A DNA stretch of 64,000 nucleotides from Cladophialophora immunda (taxonomy: Eukaryota > Ascomycota > Eurotiomycetes > Chaetothyriales > Herpotrichiellaceae): assembly GCF_000835495.1 (NCBI RefSeq), contig NW_015622543.1, positions 3,200,463 through 3,264,462 on the forward strand. Direction: 5' to 3'. Made by a program: the position numbers and the translations under genes. Below are positions 11,771-22,676 of the stretch, in pieces. Under the pieces are notes generated by a model. The model was not told where the DNA came from and did not search any database. It saw only the letters and a list, made by a program, of their open reading frames with translations. Within the stretch, counting starts at the first letter, position 1. Each line of letters starts with the position of its first letter.

Positions 11771-12501
11771 TCAGGACCTCTTGTCGAGCAGTGGACCCAG
11801 CTTCTGCAGGCCGCCAGACACAAGACCATCTTCCACGGTCGATCCTTGAACAATTGACAGGATTTCGGCGGCGACGGCGTCCATCGTTCTTCCAGCGTCA
11901 ACCTGATAAATGGCGACTCCATCGAGTCTGGCGAACAATTCCTTGAACAAGGTTCGGACACGAGATTGCATTTCTTCTTTCTCGTACCGCTCGGCGCCAT
12001 AGCCTCCCCGTTTGGCAGCGTCAGCAGAAGAGATATCCAAAAAGAACAGCAAATCAGGCTTCAAGAGGCCGATTTCGGGCGACCACGCCCATTCAATTGA
12101 GAGGTCCGGGTTCTGTTTCGCCGCCGAATAGACGGCTCCAGAAAAAGAATATCGGTCGACTATCACGTTGACACCGGACAGAAGGTCAAACGAAATAGAT
12201 TTGATCGCTTCCCACCTGTTGGCACTGAAGATCAAGTGGATAGAATGGTCATCCTGTTGAGCTTCGCCAGTTAAATAGCTATTGATCATCTGGCCCGTGG
12301 GCGTGGCTCGATCTACCCCGAGAAAAATCAGCCGATGAGCTTTTCTAGATGAATGATCTTTGGGTTGGACAGACCCGGAAACTTGACATAGCGGACCTTC
12401 AGACCTTGCGACTGGAATTGCTCGAAGAGGCGTTGGCACTGACTGGACTTTCCAGAGCGATCAAGGCCTTCAACTACAATGAGTCTGCCGCGTGTCGACA
12501 T
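11771..12501 (-). CDS. CDC8: Thymidylate kinase (dTMP kinase)
   Basis: Two exons (12501-12375 and 12312-11771) give 222 residues, the normal family length. Exon 1 starts MSTRGRLIVVEGLDRSGKSS, the ATP P-loop, and exon 2 continues RATPTGQMINSYL. The 62-base intron splits an Asp codon of FPDR. Other family blocks are LLFSANRWE-like HLIFSANRWE, VIVDRYSFSGAVYSAAK (DRY motif) and LLKPDLLFFLDIS. The enzyme phosphorylates dTMP to dTDP for DNA synthesis. A longer single-exon reading of the region lacks the P-loop and is a splice artefact. Divergent from QTRT2, with 276 bases between start codons. Confidence 0.95.
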
Positions 12502-12777
12502 GGTAGTGGCAGATTCTATCTGACAGGCTCCGAATCATGCAGCTGGATCAGTCTGCGGAACAGAAGTACACGTAACAAGCTGAGGTTGAGGATAGTGAGA
12601 AGTTCAAACCGTGGCTGGGTCAGCGAGGCCATGGCGCACTTCTCAATGGTACTTGTGCTCCGCACTACTCAAATCTACGGTCGATGTATAGCGATGGAAA
12701 TGCAAATGCCTTCCGTCAATTCACCTGGACACAAAATCTACCACACACTTGTCGACAAGCCACCAAACCATGCAACC
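12502..12777. promoter_or_regulatory. Shared upstream region of CDC8 and QTRT2
   Basis: This 276-base interval must carry both promoters. No TATA box or obvious cell-cycle (MCB, ACGCGT) element was found by eye. Confidence 0.5.
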
Positions 12778-14240
12778 ATGGATTGTGTAAATGGTGCTTC
12801 GCTTGCTCAGCTCCCGGACGAGATGTTCAAGTTTGTCCTTCAGCAGGCGTCCACGCCAGAATGCGCGGGCAGGCTGGGCCATTTGACGCTTCGTGGGCGA
12901 CACCCGATCTCGACACCACACTATGTCGCCCCAACTTCTCGGGGCGTGATTCCTCACCTATCACAAGATAATCTGCAGAAGCACACCAATATCTCGGCTG
13001 TCTACGTGCCCTTGGAAGACTGTACGTTCCCAACTTTCAGCGTCAAGCTGGATTGCTGACTTACGTGGCTTACAGTTGGTGGATAGTCATTGAAAAGTCG
13101 AACGCGAATGCGCCTCTTTACAGCACCCCTGTTCAAAATGGGGAGTCTCCATTACGGCAGTATATTGGCCTGCCCGACAGATATCTGTCCATATTTGGCC
13201 TGCGCAGAGTCCCAAACATACCTTGTCCTGCGCACAACACGAATTCGTCGGTGGCGATTTCGACGTCAGTTGGATTCAGGTTCCTCGACGTCGAGCAGTA
13301 TCACGAGGCGATCAGAAGGTTGAAAGCCGACATTTCCACCAGCATCCCTGATCTGATCAGCACGGAGACCGCGAGCGCCAAGAGAATAGAAAAAAGCGTG
13401 GACAGGACACATGCATGGTTGCGAGATTTCGTGGAGAGCACAGAGGAAGAGGAAGGTCTTCCCTTCTTCGCGGCAATACCACCGCATGAAACACAGCTTC
13501 TGTCCTTGTATCTTTCAGATCTGAAGGACGAATACAATCCTCACATATCCGGACTGTGCGTCTATTCGCCCTCGACGGTGGTTGGGTTGCCAGAAGCGCT
13601 CAGAGAGATACCGATAATATGTCTTAATGACCCTTCATCGCCACAAGCAGTACTCGCAGCAATCATCGCCGGAGTCGATTTCTTGACAGTACCCTTCGTG
13701 ACACGGTCATCAGAACATGGGATCGCCTTGTCATTCACCTTTCCGGGCTCTTTGGACACTCCCAATCAACCTCTCGGAATTGATCTTTGGTCCACAACAC
13801 ACGCCACTGACCTCTCCCCCTTGAGTCCCCGTTGCACCTGTTACACCTGCACACGCCATCACCGGGCGTATGTGCACCATCTCCTCCAAGCGAACGAAAT
13901 GCTCGCGTGGACGCTCCTGCAGATCCACAATTTCTCCGTCATCGATGCCTTCTTCTCTGCCGTCCGCCAAAGCATGCAGAAGCAGACATTCGAGGACGAC
14001 ACGAGGACATTCAGTCGTGCATATGAATCCGAGTTGCCGGAACGGACTGGCCAGGGACCGAGAGTGAGAGGGTATCAGATGAAGAGCGTTGGTAGGGGCG
14101 AGCCGAAAAAGAATCCCAAGGCGTACGGGAAGTTGGATGATCAGGTGGAGAAACTCGCAGAGTCGGAGAGCGGCGTCGCCACGCCGGACGGGGATGCAAA
14201 TGATATTGAAACACATGGGTTAGCGAAGAAGGTGGAATGA
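12778..14240 (+). CDS. QTRT2: Queuine tRNA-ribosyltransferase accessory subunit 2
   Basis: Two exons (12778-13021, 13087-14240) give 465 residues. The acceptor at 13086 restores LEDFIEKSNANAPLY; the nearer acceptor at 13075 would run into a stop. Family blocks include GRLGHLTLRGR, STPHYVAPTSRGVIPHLSQD, PFFAAIPP and a Zn site of form CTCYTCTRHH. QTRT2 is the non-catalytic partner of the eukaryotic TGT enzyme that exchanges G34 for queuine in GUN tRNAs, linked to mitochondria. The start ATG at 12778 (caaccATGg) gives the family N-terminus LPDEMFKF soon after; an in-frame ATG lies upstream. The C-terminal 80 residues are charged and look disordered. Confidence 0.9.
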
Positions 14241-14358
14241 ATAGAGTTATCCCTCTTCTCTCACACACACAGAGAGAATCCGAGCATGAATATGATCCCA
14301 ATACATGCAGAATCATTGGAGCGACTCAAGTAGTATACCAGATTCAATCCCCGTCGTC

Positions 14359-16020
14359 CTACAGGTTTCTCACCGCATCTCTCAACAGCGGCCCGACTTG
14401 CTTGCGACTCTTGCTCGTGTCTCCCATCCACCAGATCTTCCAGCGACCCTTGTCGCCGAACTTTCTCGTAAGCCCCTCGGTGAGTCCCTTGACCTCGCCC
14501 TCCCCGTCGCTGCTTCCGCCGGGGCCGCCATCTCCAGCCGCAGCGGCGGCAGCTGAAGCAGACCAGTCGGACAAGCGTAGCTCGTCGCGGCCGCGTGCCT
14601 CGAACGCGTCGATCGCGCCCTCGACGGCTTCGTCCAGGGCCAGCACGGCGACTTCCTTGCGCCCGTCGCCCGTGCGCGTGAGCATGCAGAACACGCCCAG
14701 CCGGCGGGCGGGGTCGGTCGCGAAGGCCTCGATCTCGGCGAGGAAGGCGTCGACGGCGCCGGTGCCGGCGTGCGCGACGAGCCAGGAAAGCGGCTTCACC
14801 AGGCTGGAGATGCCGATGTTGATTTCCTTGCCACTACCACCACCACCACCACCACCACCACCACCACCGCCGCCAGAGCTGGAGCCGGAGGTGCGCTCAG
14901 TCCAGGCCTTGTAGTCGCGATCAAACACCTCCTGCATCGTCAGAAGGTCCAGGGAGTTGGCCTTTGCGGTCGCGATGCAGGAGAAGAAGGCGTCGCGGTC
15001 CCACTCCGCCATCCCCGCCGGGGCGGATTGCCGTGCGGGCTGTGACGATCGCGGCGATGAGGCGGCGTCTCTATGGCCCGTGCCTGTCGTTGCGATCACG
15101 GATTCCAAGAACCGCACGACTTCCCGGTCCGTGTCAGAGCATTTGTCGCCCTTGGCCCGCAGTTTCCAGGTGTCGATGAGGATCGGGGCGAGGGCGAGTC
15201 TGGATATCTGTTGGAGCACCTCCGGGTCGATGTGCGGTGTGTTTGGGCCCTGTTCGTCCGGCTGCTCGCTCGAGCAGGAAGGCCACATCCCCCGCTCGCG
15301 GAAGTGCGTGACCACAAGGCTGGTGCAGCTCCCGATCCCTGTCGTGACGATCCGTGGATCTGCATCCTGGGCGACGTAGTTTTCGTCGACGTGGTGGTCG
15401 ATGCAGCCCGAGACGGTAAATCTGGCCGATATCGCTTCGTCTGACAGGCCAGGTATTGACGGAGAGTTGTGGTCGACCAGGAAGAGGGATTGTTTCTCCG
15501 TCGCATCTGAGGGCTGTGATTCGGAGTTCTTGGAGTCGGTGAAGAGCTTATGTAGCTCTGATCCCTCATCAGCCTTAATGTCCGCGATGGTGACAAGTTC
15601 CTTCAGTGCATCAGTCTTGCCCTGCTCCCGCCCCTCTTTGCCAACGGTGTCAGGCGACTCCCCCAGCGCCAATCGCAGTGCGACTCCAAACTCGGGCCGA
15701 AGTCTCCATAGGTCGCTTGCTCTGACGGACGGGAGATTCAACAGCGGAATGTAAATGGGTCTCCTGGCGTAAGCCGCATCGTTTTCAGCCAGGTTGTAGC
15801 AAAAGGAGGTAACCACGGCGGAGACGAAGCTGTCCAGGTCCGCCGAGGGATTGCCCATTACCAGGACAGGTTTCGATGATGTGCCATTGGCAGAATGCGA
15901 AGACTTTGAAGACACGCTGCTGTTAAGGGCCAGGCTCCTCATGCGCGAGAAGTAAGATGTCATAGACCGCATTTCACAGTCGTCGTTTCGGTGATGGTCA
16001 CCCGCGCGAAGGCTAGACAT
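14359..16020 (-). CDS. PPX1: Exopolyphosphatase, DHH family (Ppx1)
   Basis: A 553-residue single-exon protein. Metal-binding motifs of the DHH superfamily are present: MGNPSADLDSF near residue 55, LVDHNSPS near 200 and GCIDHHVDENY near 225, followed by the DHHA2-like C-terminal half (SLDLLTMQEVFDRDYKAW and on). It should release phosphate from inorganic polyphosphate in the cytosol or mitochondrion. Two features stand out: about 45 extra residues before the core, and a run of 13 glycines (near residue 390) coded by a CCA/CCG triplet repeat at 14836-14874. The tail near the stop has a second Ala/Gly-rich stretch. Convergent with QTRT2, 118 bases apart. Confidence 0.93.
   Translation of the reverse strand: MSSLRAGDHHRNDDCEMRSMTSYFSRMRSLALNSSVSSKSSHSANGTSSKPVLVMGNPSADLDSFVSAVVTSFCYNLAENDAAYARRPIYIPLLNLPSVRASDLWRLRPEFGVALRLALGESPDTVGKEGREQGKTDALKELVTIADIKADEGSELHKLFTDSKNSESQPSDATEKQSLFLVDHNSPSIPGLSDEAISARFTVSGCIDHHVDENYVAQDADPRIVTTGIGSCTSLVVTHFRERGMWPSCSSEQPDEQGPNTPHIDPEVLQQISRLALAPILIDTWKLRAKGDKCSDTDREVVRFLESVIATTGTGHRDAASSPRSSQPARQSAPAGMAEWDRDAFFSCIATAKANSLDLLTMQEVFDRDYKAWTERTSGSSSGGGGGGGGGGGGGSGKEINIGISSLVKPLSWLVAHAGTGAVDAFLAEIEAFATDPARRLGVFCMLTRTGDGRKEVAVLALDEAVEGAIDAFEARGRDELRLSDWSASAAAAAAGDGGPGGSSDGEGEVKGLTEGLTRKFGDKGRWKIWWMGDTSKSRKQVGPLLRDAVRNL
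14836..14874 (-). repeat. Triplet repeat (CCA/CCG)n coding poly-Gly in PPX1
   Basis: About 13 consecutive CCN triplets on the plus strand, read as Gly on the minus strand. An in-frame microsatellite, so length variation between strains is likely. Confidence 0.9.
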
Positions 16021-17119
16021 CGAGAGAGGTTTCTTTTGAGCTGCAGGAGGAATAGTATTCCATTCAATTATCGCGATGATATGAAGACGAGACCAGCGAG
16101 AATAAGAGTATGCAATGGTGCAAGTGTCGCGGATTGCTCTGGAGAAGCTCTATGAACACGGTGAGGAGAGTCCAAAGGAAAAAGGAAAATGACAGCCTCG
16201 TCGTCGATCGTGACGTAAGGCTGATGCCGAGTAGTGCCCGGTTACCAATCCAGCGCGTCCGTTGCCGGTGTATGCGAATCCCTAGTCTCTTCACAATAAT
16301 ATGGTAGATTTGTTACATCTAATCTGCACATCGTATCCTGCTGCTGGAAACAGACCTCAAAGGCATCACCGACCACGGACATTGCAAACAACCAGCATCC
16401 CCACCATCCACAAATACTGGGCCCAAGGCTCCTCAAGGGTCTGATCTATATCTTCTCGCACCATTCCCGATTCGTTCCCGTACTCGGATTTGCGTCAGCG
16501 AACTGCGCCAGTCTAACCCGAGTCGTCGATATCAACAACTGGGGTTACCTGGTATTGCCCGTCCCCGGTGGCAAGGCAGAACCCGCACGGCATCGGAGAG
16601 CATGATATAGGCAAAGTGGTACGATCACTGGCTCCCCGTCTCGAACAGACCGAGCCATTTTGGCCCGGACAAACCAATCCTGGTTGCTTCGGCTGGTCTA
16701 TTCATCCGTTGTGGCTTTCCTGCCTGCCTCTTTCGGTCATTTGGGGCGAGCAGCGAATAGTTCCAGCTCCGCCAGCCATATTAACATATACGGGATAACC
16801 TCGTGTCCACAGCCCCAGAAAGTCATGGGAAAGATGGACCATGATTTACGGCCGCAGGATTACGAGTTTCGTGGCTTTATCTGTCTACTGCAGTGGATCG
16901 AATGCGTGGTGTGAAATAGCAAGGCAGACCAGTAAAAGCGGTACGACTAGCACCTGCACTGCACCTCCAAGCACGTACACGGGGGTATAAATATGGCTGG
17001 AGTCCTCTTGAGACTATTTCCCTCAAGTCAGCCGACACGAACAAATCACAAGTCTTCAATAACCCAATCAGACACTCCGAAGCACAGACTTATATCCTCC
17101 TTAAGAGACACGAGAAGCT
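16021..17119. promoter_or_regulatory. Divergent region between PPX1 and the SDR gene
   Basis: Holds both promoters. On the right, TATAAATAT at 16986-16994 lies about 130 bases before the SDR start and is a good TATA box for a regulated gene. The leader after it is CA-rich with little G. No gene is supported in the rest. Confidence 0.6.
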
Positions 17120-18033
17120 ATGCAGTGGCTTGTGACAGGTTGCAGCACAGGCTTAGGCCTCGAGATTGCGCGGGCGGCTCTGGAAGCTGGGCAGAAGTGT
17201 ATCGCCACATCCCGCAACCCAGCCAGCTCTCCTGGTGCGGTCGAGGACATTGAGAAACTTGGCGGTATTTGGGCGAAACTGGACGTTTCTGCTCCAAGCC
17301 TTGAGAGTGAAATCAAGGAGATTGTCAAAGAACACGGACCCATAGACGTTGTGGTGAACAATGCCGGGTACGCAGATGGCGGACCTTTAGAGACGATGGA
17401 GTAAGTCGTTCTTGATTCTACCCCCACCGCAACCCAGCACCTACGAAGGAAGATCGCTGACTGCCATTCCCTGCTGACAGCCTCGACAAAGCCCGTCAAC
17501 TGTTTGAGACGAACTTCTGGGGCCCTATCCGTATCATTCAAGCACTCGCTCCATCCATGAGGAGCCGACACTCTGGGGTTATCGTCAATATCTCTAGTGC
17601 GGTCAATTGGAATGCTCCTCCTGGAGCAGCTGTGTATGCCGCGTCCAAGTTTGCGATCGAGGGCGTGTCCGAGGCATTGGCCACTGAATTGTCGCCCTTC
17701 GCGGTCAGGGTTTTGATTGCCGAGCCAGGCGCGATGAAGACTAGCTTTTACGATCTGAAGAAGATGGGGATGCCACCCATTGCAGATGCTTATAAGGGAA
17801 CTGTCACCGAGTACGTGCTGCAGGCTATTGCAGGGCTGCATGACGGAGCGCCACAGGACCCAAAGAAGACCGCTGAGGCGATTGTGAAGGAGGTATTAGA
17901 GCCATCGTCTGACCCGATGATCTCGAGAATGCCATTGGGCAAGGAGTCGTCTGGCGGAATGAGGAAAAGAGGACAGCAATATGTCGAGATAGCCGACAGC
18001 ATGGAAAAGGTGGCCGCAGCTTGCGATTTCTAA
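17120..18033 (+). CDS. Short-chain dehydrogenase/reductase (classical SDR)
   Basis: Exons 17120-17400 and 17481-18033 give 277 residues. The Rossmann motif TGCSTGLG sits at 6-13, NNAG at 80-83, the catalytic Ser at 132/133 (NISSAV), and Tyr146 and Lys150 in YAASK. The N-terminal layout LVTGCSTGLGLEIARAAL and the EPGAMKTSF block resemble fungal oxidoreductases often found near secondary-metabolite genes. It should use NAD(P)(H) on a small alcohol or carbonyl; the substrate cannot be told. A strong TATA box lies upstream. It stands at the left end of the accessory block, 7 kb from the mycosporine-like genes, so a role in the last aldehyde-to-alcohol step there is only a possibility. Confidence 0.9.
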
Positions 18034-18141
18034 TGTAAGCCGTCCCCGACGGACTTCGAGCCATGAGACTCGTGTCTAGGGAAGATGGTGCTTGTCTCAG
18101 GAAAGATGCAACCGTTCTCTCATTCGAAGACCTTTCACCTC

Positions 18142-19476
18142 TTACCACAGGGGAAGCTCCGAGCTGAGGTGGGTGGATTCAACTGCCAATGGGCGTGGCT
18201 CGGCTCCGACTTCTCCTATCTCTTTTGCTTGCTGAGCTTTGAGGATCGCCTCCCAGCCAGAAGGACTTAACGCATAATTGCTCACGCTGCTCTTGTCGAG
18301 ATACTTCGCTACCCGTCCGCCCCCGAGCAATACTAAGCTCGTAAAGACACACAAAAAGACAGCGCTCAGCGGATCGTCTCTGACTGGTGTCAGCTCCTCC
18401 GTCGAGTTGGCATACTCGCCGAGACCAAGTAGAGCGGTGAAGATCTCGAGAAGCAAGGCGAATCTTCCGCTCTCCACGGCTTTCATAGCGGCTAGGACGA
18501 ATTGATGTGTGTTGATGTTCTCTATTCCACATACAGGACTCGGCGGAATGGGCCTGATAGTCTCGGCCCTTCGAGCGGAGGTGGATATGCTCAGTAGTGA
18601 TTCGACGAGATCCACACCCGCCTCGAAAGCATTCATCGGCTCAGTAATCCGGGGGTTCACGTCGATGTAATATGGTATTCCCTCCACAAGGATTGCGTCG
18701 ATGGACAAGGCAGCATCGTACTTCAAGAACGCACCAAGCTTCTTCATATCGTCCTCGAACACAGGAAGTGGAAGAGACGTCTTTTTGGCAGCTCCTCCCG
18801 AAGGACCTTCGCGAGCACGTAGGCATGCATGCCAGCTCAACAGTCTCCCACCCGAAAACACTCCTTCTACCATCACGAGCGGCCCAGCCACCGCCTTTTG
18901 AACGAGCAGTCGACCATTGTTGCGAAATGCACCGCTATCATCAAATTCTTGACCAACACGGGCTAGGTCTTCAGCCGTCTTCGCAAATCTGACGCCTTTG
19001 CTAGCTGTGCCGATGGGGGTCTTGACAAAGGCAGGCAATAGGCCGATCTGGCCTCTCAACTCGTCAGCCGTGCCCACGGAGACGGTCTCTGGTTGGAGCA
19101 GTGATGCTTGTTGGAGTGTGCGGGAGGCCGAGATCTTGTCTATAACACGACTGACGGCTTCAAAAGACGGTACAGCGATACCCACTCCCAGATTCCTTAT
19201 CTGGTCGACCTCCGCTGAGAGAACAGCTACTTGCTCTTGCGTGCAAATGATGGTCTTGATCTTTTCCCGGATCATGACTTGGAGCGCGGACTGGAGCCAT
19301 TTGTAGGGATCTGGTCCGAACTGCGGCACAAGATGTGTCTTTTTGACCCATCCCGTGACTTTGGTAAGGGAGAGTCCCGGTGCGCAGAGGACGTGCACTT
19401 CGTCGCCTTTGCGGCCAAGAATCGTCGCCACTTGTCTGGAGGTCAAGCCCGATCCGTCAGAAAGGAGGACCTTCAT
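18142..19476 (-). CDS. Orphan ATP-grasp protein (carbamoyl-phosphate-synthase-like)
   Basis: A 444-residue protein from the ATG at 19476 (MKVLLSDGSGLTSRQVATIL). A frame 14 codons longer needs a TTG start and is not preferred. The N-terminal part is a pre-ATP-grasp Rossmann-like domain. The ATP-grasp core follows, with AFVKTPIGTASKGV (phosphate loop), LLVQKAVAGPLVMVEG and the metal-binding YYIDVNPRITEPMNA. Such enzymes join a carboxylate to an amine through an acyl phosphate. After the core is a hydrophobic stretch (LSAVFLCVFTSLVLLGGG) that may anchor it to a membrane. The substrate is unknown. Distinct from the MysC-type ligase 5 kb away, with different motifs. Ends 108 bases from the SDR stop (convergent). 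Confidence 0.8.
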   Translation of the reverse strand: MKVLLSDGSGLTSRQVATILGRKGDEVHVLCAPGLSLTKVTGWVKKTHLVPQFGPDPYKWLQSALQVMIREKIKTIICTQEQVAVLSAEVDQIRNLGVGIAVPSFEAVSRVIDKISASRTLQQASLLQPETVSVGTADELRGQIGLLPAFVKTPIGTASKGVRFAKTAEDLARVGQEFDDSGAFRNNGRLLVQKAVAGPLVMVEGVFSGGRLLSWHACLRAREGPSGGAAKKTSLPLPVFEDDMKKLGAFLKYDAALSIDAILVEGIPYYIDVNPRITEPMNAFEAGVDLVESLLSISTSARRAETIRPIPPSPVCGIENINTHQFVLAAMKAVESGRFALLLEIFTALLGLGEYANSTEELTPVRDDPLSAVFLCVFTSLVLLGGGRVAKYLDKSSVSNYALSPSGWEAILKAQQAKEIGEVGAEPRPLAVESTHLSSELPLW

Positions 19477-20275
19477 GATCTCTAAAATGGGCCGTGTAGA
19501 TGAGCGGTTCCGCCTCAATGCGCAATGGTCAGACTCCGTTTGTGAGCTCGTGTCTCCGCCAGCTCATATTGTCGCTAATGGCATACGGAAGTAAAAAAAG
19601 GTTAATTCAAGCACTGGGTGAGCGATGATGCAACAGACAGGTATATATGCTCAATTTTGCCATCCACGACAGTCCCGGTATCCGTCTTCAAGTCTGGTTT
19701 AAAAAAGGGTTGCATAAGGCGGACAACTGTTCAGATCGTGTTGGCTCGTAAGCTGAAGAGGCATTGCAATCATACGACGCTAGTTCTATTGCCCATTTGG
19801 ATGTGTTGTCGTCTTCCGAGGATGGGATGACAGTCTGAAAGGTGGTCTGATTGTTGCAGATCCCGACCAAAGTCTGCCCGAAAGGCCTTGCCGCAGTCAA
19901 ATGTTGGGTCTGCATTGTTTGCATATTGTTGTCTCAATAGTAATGTCGCTGTCGAGGCCGTCAATACCTCGATGCCGTTCATTTCGTTCACAACCTCCAG
20001 CGAATTGGTTCTGTGTCGCTCATGTCGCTATAAGACGATGAGTTTAGGTCTAGCCGAAGTTATACCAAGCGTGTAGCCCATATACGGTTAGTCCGAGCCG
20101 TTGACCACGTTGCTGGAAAAGCGGCGTAATTTCTTCCCCTGAAACGAGTCACCAGCCAAGATTTCCAACTGCGGACGCGAAATGTGGCCCCTTTTCGGGA
20201 ATTTTGGTTCAGACTCGCGTGCCATTGAGTTTGTATTCTCTATTCTTCTTCGCTAGCACTAATATTTTACCAGCC
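19477..20275. other. Divergent intergenic region, ATP-grasp gene to p24 gene
   Basis: About 800 bases holding both promoters. Small frames on either strand lack protein character. Nothing else is recognised. Confidence 0.5.
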
Positions 20276-21102
20276 ATGCGACTGCATTCCATTCTCCTCA
20301 GCCTGCTGGCCCTGGCTGTCGCCAGAGTGTACAGCACCGCTCTGACATATAAACTTGGCGCCAACGAGAAGGCCTGTTTCTTCAGCAATGTCGAGCGAGC
20401 CGGTGCCAAAGTCGCATTCTATTTTGCTGTATGATCTCTTTAGGTCCGTCTGCATGGGGGAGAGACTAACACAACTTCCCAAGGTTCAATCCGGTGGCTC
20501 CTTCGACATCGACTACGAGGTGGTAGGGCCCAACGACAAGAAGATTATGGGCGGAGAAAAGGAGAGACAGGGAGACTTTGTCTTTACCGCGCAGACTGCG
20601 GGCGAGTACCGCGTCTGCTTCAACAATGAGATGTCTACGTTCGCAGACAAGATGGTTGACTTTGAGGTCGCTGTACTAGCCCCCCCCCCCCCCCCGATCT
20701 GTTCGTCCCGGTTGGAATCAAGCATCTAACGGATGGGCTTCATGCAGGTTGAGGACGAATCCAAGTCCGCCCTCCTCCCTCAAAAGGCCGGCTCAACACC
20801 CGAACAAACCTCCGCACTAGAAGACCTGGTGTTCAAGATTAGTGGGCAACTCAGCACTGTCAGCAGAATGCAAAAATACTTCCGCACTCGAGAGAACCGC
20901 AACTTCAGCACAGTCAGGAGTACGGAACAGCGCATCTTCAATTTCAGTCTAATTGAGGTCTGCATGATGGTCGGCATGGCTGGACTACAGGTACTGGTAG
21001 TCAGGTTTTTCTTTCAAGGAGCGAGGAAAGGTGAGTTATCTCCTGGTGGTTTGAAATATTGCGGAAGAGCTAATGTGGTGGACTTCTGCAGGCTATGTAT
21101 AA
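20276..21102 (+). CDS. p24 (emp24/gp25L) family ER-Golgi cargo receptor
   Basis: Four exons (20276-20428, 20484-20672, 20748-21030, 21092-21102) give 211 residues. A signal peptide (MRLHSILLSLLALAVARVYS) leads into a GOLD domain with the conserved Cys pair in EKACFF and EYRVCFNN. A coiled-coil linker follows, then one membrane span (VCMMVGMAGLQVLVV) and a short cytosolic tail RFFFQGARKGYV carrying the FF COPII signal. The last exon codes only three residues and the stop. These proteins work as hetero-oligomers that load cargo into COPII and COPI vesicles. It resembles the Erp2/Erp3-type subgroup, but subfamily is uncertain. Intron 2 contains a run of about 16 C just after the donor. Confidence 0.9.
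20680..20695 (+). repeat. Poly-C run in intron 2 of the p24 gene
   Basis: About 16 consecutive C begin seven bases after the donor gtacta. The exact count in the genome may differ, because homopolymers are prone to sequencing error. Confidence 0.85.
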
Positions 21103-22676
21103 ATTACTGTGTCGCTGCTACCGGTTGCATAGCCCACGACATGATATCTTGTCACGGCACGGGACGGACGATCTTGACGAGGATGAAAAGGTCATAGACA
21201 TGAAAGATCCGGGAGTTTGGGAAGTCATTTTGATCGCTCGACGATTGGCGTTCCTTGCTGCAAGAGTGGTGCGAGACATTCCGTCCAAGAATAATGGACG
21301 ATGTAGAAGTGGCCTCAAACACCGCTTTCACCAGAACCACAAATTACTCCTGCTGTCAGCCTTTATGGTGGCAGCGGATCCGTCCACAGCTGTCACGCCC
21401 TGTCCATCTTCCATTACCTGCCAAGATGCTCTTACATCTTTCTGCTCCGTTTTCTACTGTTCTTTCTCCTTTTCAAATCAGGTATGGCTTCGGAGCATCG
21501 AGTTGGTCTAGGCGCCGGTGGTGTATTACAATGTCGATCGTGAGATCCAATCCCACACCAACTCTGGGGTTGTCTCTTCAGAACTTACCATCGCAGGTCT
21601 TGCATCTATCACCAGTTACGGGCTGAAATGAGGGGATGGTTTTGTGCTGACGCGACTGGCGGCGACGACAATCGAGCACATGTGAATTATCGAGAGAGTA
21701 GGGACGAAGGAGGATATGGAATAAATCGGATCAGGCTGCGGTCACCATCACACAACCAAGCCGCCCCCAATCGGCCCTTGTTCGTGTATCATCTGGCTGG
21801 CTATCTGCTCTGTGGATCTATTCGTCTTTCGCCGGGCCGCGGCAACCGCCCGCTGCAGATCCTGGCTGCAAGCTGCATATCTCAATCTATATATAAAATC
21901 TTGATATACGATCAGGGTCTTTTTGACACCTTCCACGTTCGCCCACCACCGGCACATCCCTCCCATAGCACATGCCAGAGAGCCTCACAAGTTTGGCCGA
22001 CCACTCAGACGGGAAACAGGTCAATGCACGGTCTTTCTTGCTCACTCTTGCCAAGCAAAGCTTCAGGCCCCAGCCATCTCGCTACGTCGAACGGCGCCGG
22101 ACTCCTTTGTGCGCGGGAGGATCCTATTTTCGGGGGCCGGCATCGTCATGTAATTGTCGGCATCATTAGCGGTGGTCGCAATCCGAGTTTCGAAGAGTTC
22201 GGGCCCGAAGAAATCGGCTTTTCGTCGTTCTTTGTCACGGAGACACGACGAGCGTAAAGAAGTCCGGGTCTTTAAAAGGCCTGCTGATGGGGTGTTGACT
22301 GAGTTGGATCGTCCTGGGAGAGTGCACACCACACGGCTGTGGGATTATATGTCACCGCGTGGACTAGCCTGCGGAGGACGGGCCCAGCTGGATGGAATTG
22401 TGACGGAGTGACTGGTTTGAAGTCCAGCAAACACGATCAGAGCGACAAGGACCTCGACTACCAGCGATCGAGGAAGAGCAGACATCTGGATATTCGCTGG
22501 CTTTCTGACCTTTGGAGAACTCTTTTGTTGGATCAAGAGAGACCAGCTGCTGTCCCTATCTGCGAAGCCGACGGGTGGAAACAACCTATCATCACCTCCA
22601 GCATCATCCCTTCGTCGAAACATCGCTTCCGCCTCAATACCCTTGACATCACAGCTCGCGAAATCACTGCAGAACG
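21103..22676. other. Intergenic, p24 gene to esterase gene
   Basis: About 1.57 kb. A 209-codon plus-strand frame (21628-22257) has erratic composition and no recognisable domain. A TATATATAAAA element near 21890 lies far (about 780 bases) before the esterase start and may serve a long leader or nothing. Confidence 0.45.

Noticed and set aside
13053..14240. Stand-alone QTRT2 frame starting in the intron
   Set aside because: It begins at a TTG inside the intron. The upstream exon and the acceptor at 13086 restore the family sequence.
21628..22257. 209-codon plus frame between the p24 and esterase genes
   Set aside because: Mixed composition, no recognisable motif and no supporting promoter or splice pattern.
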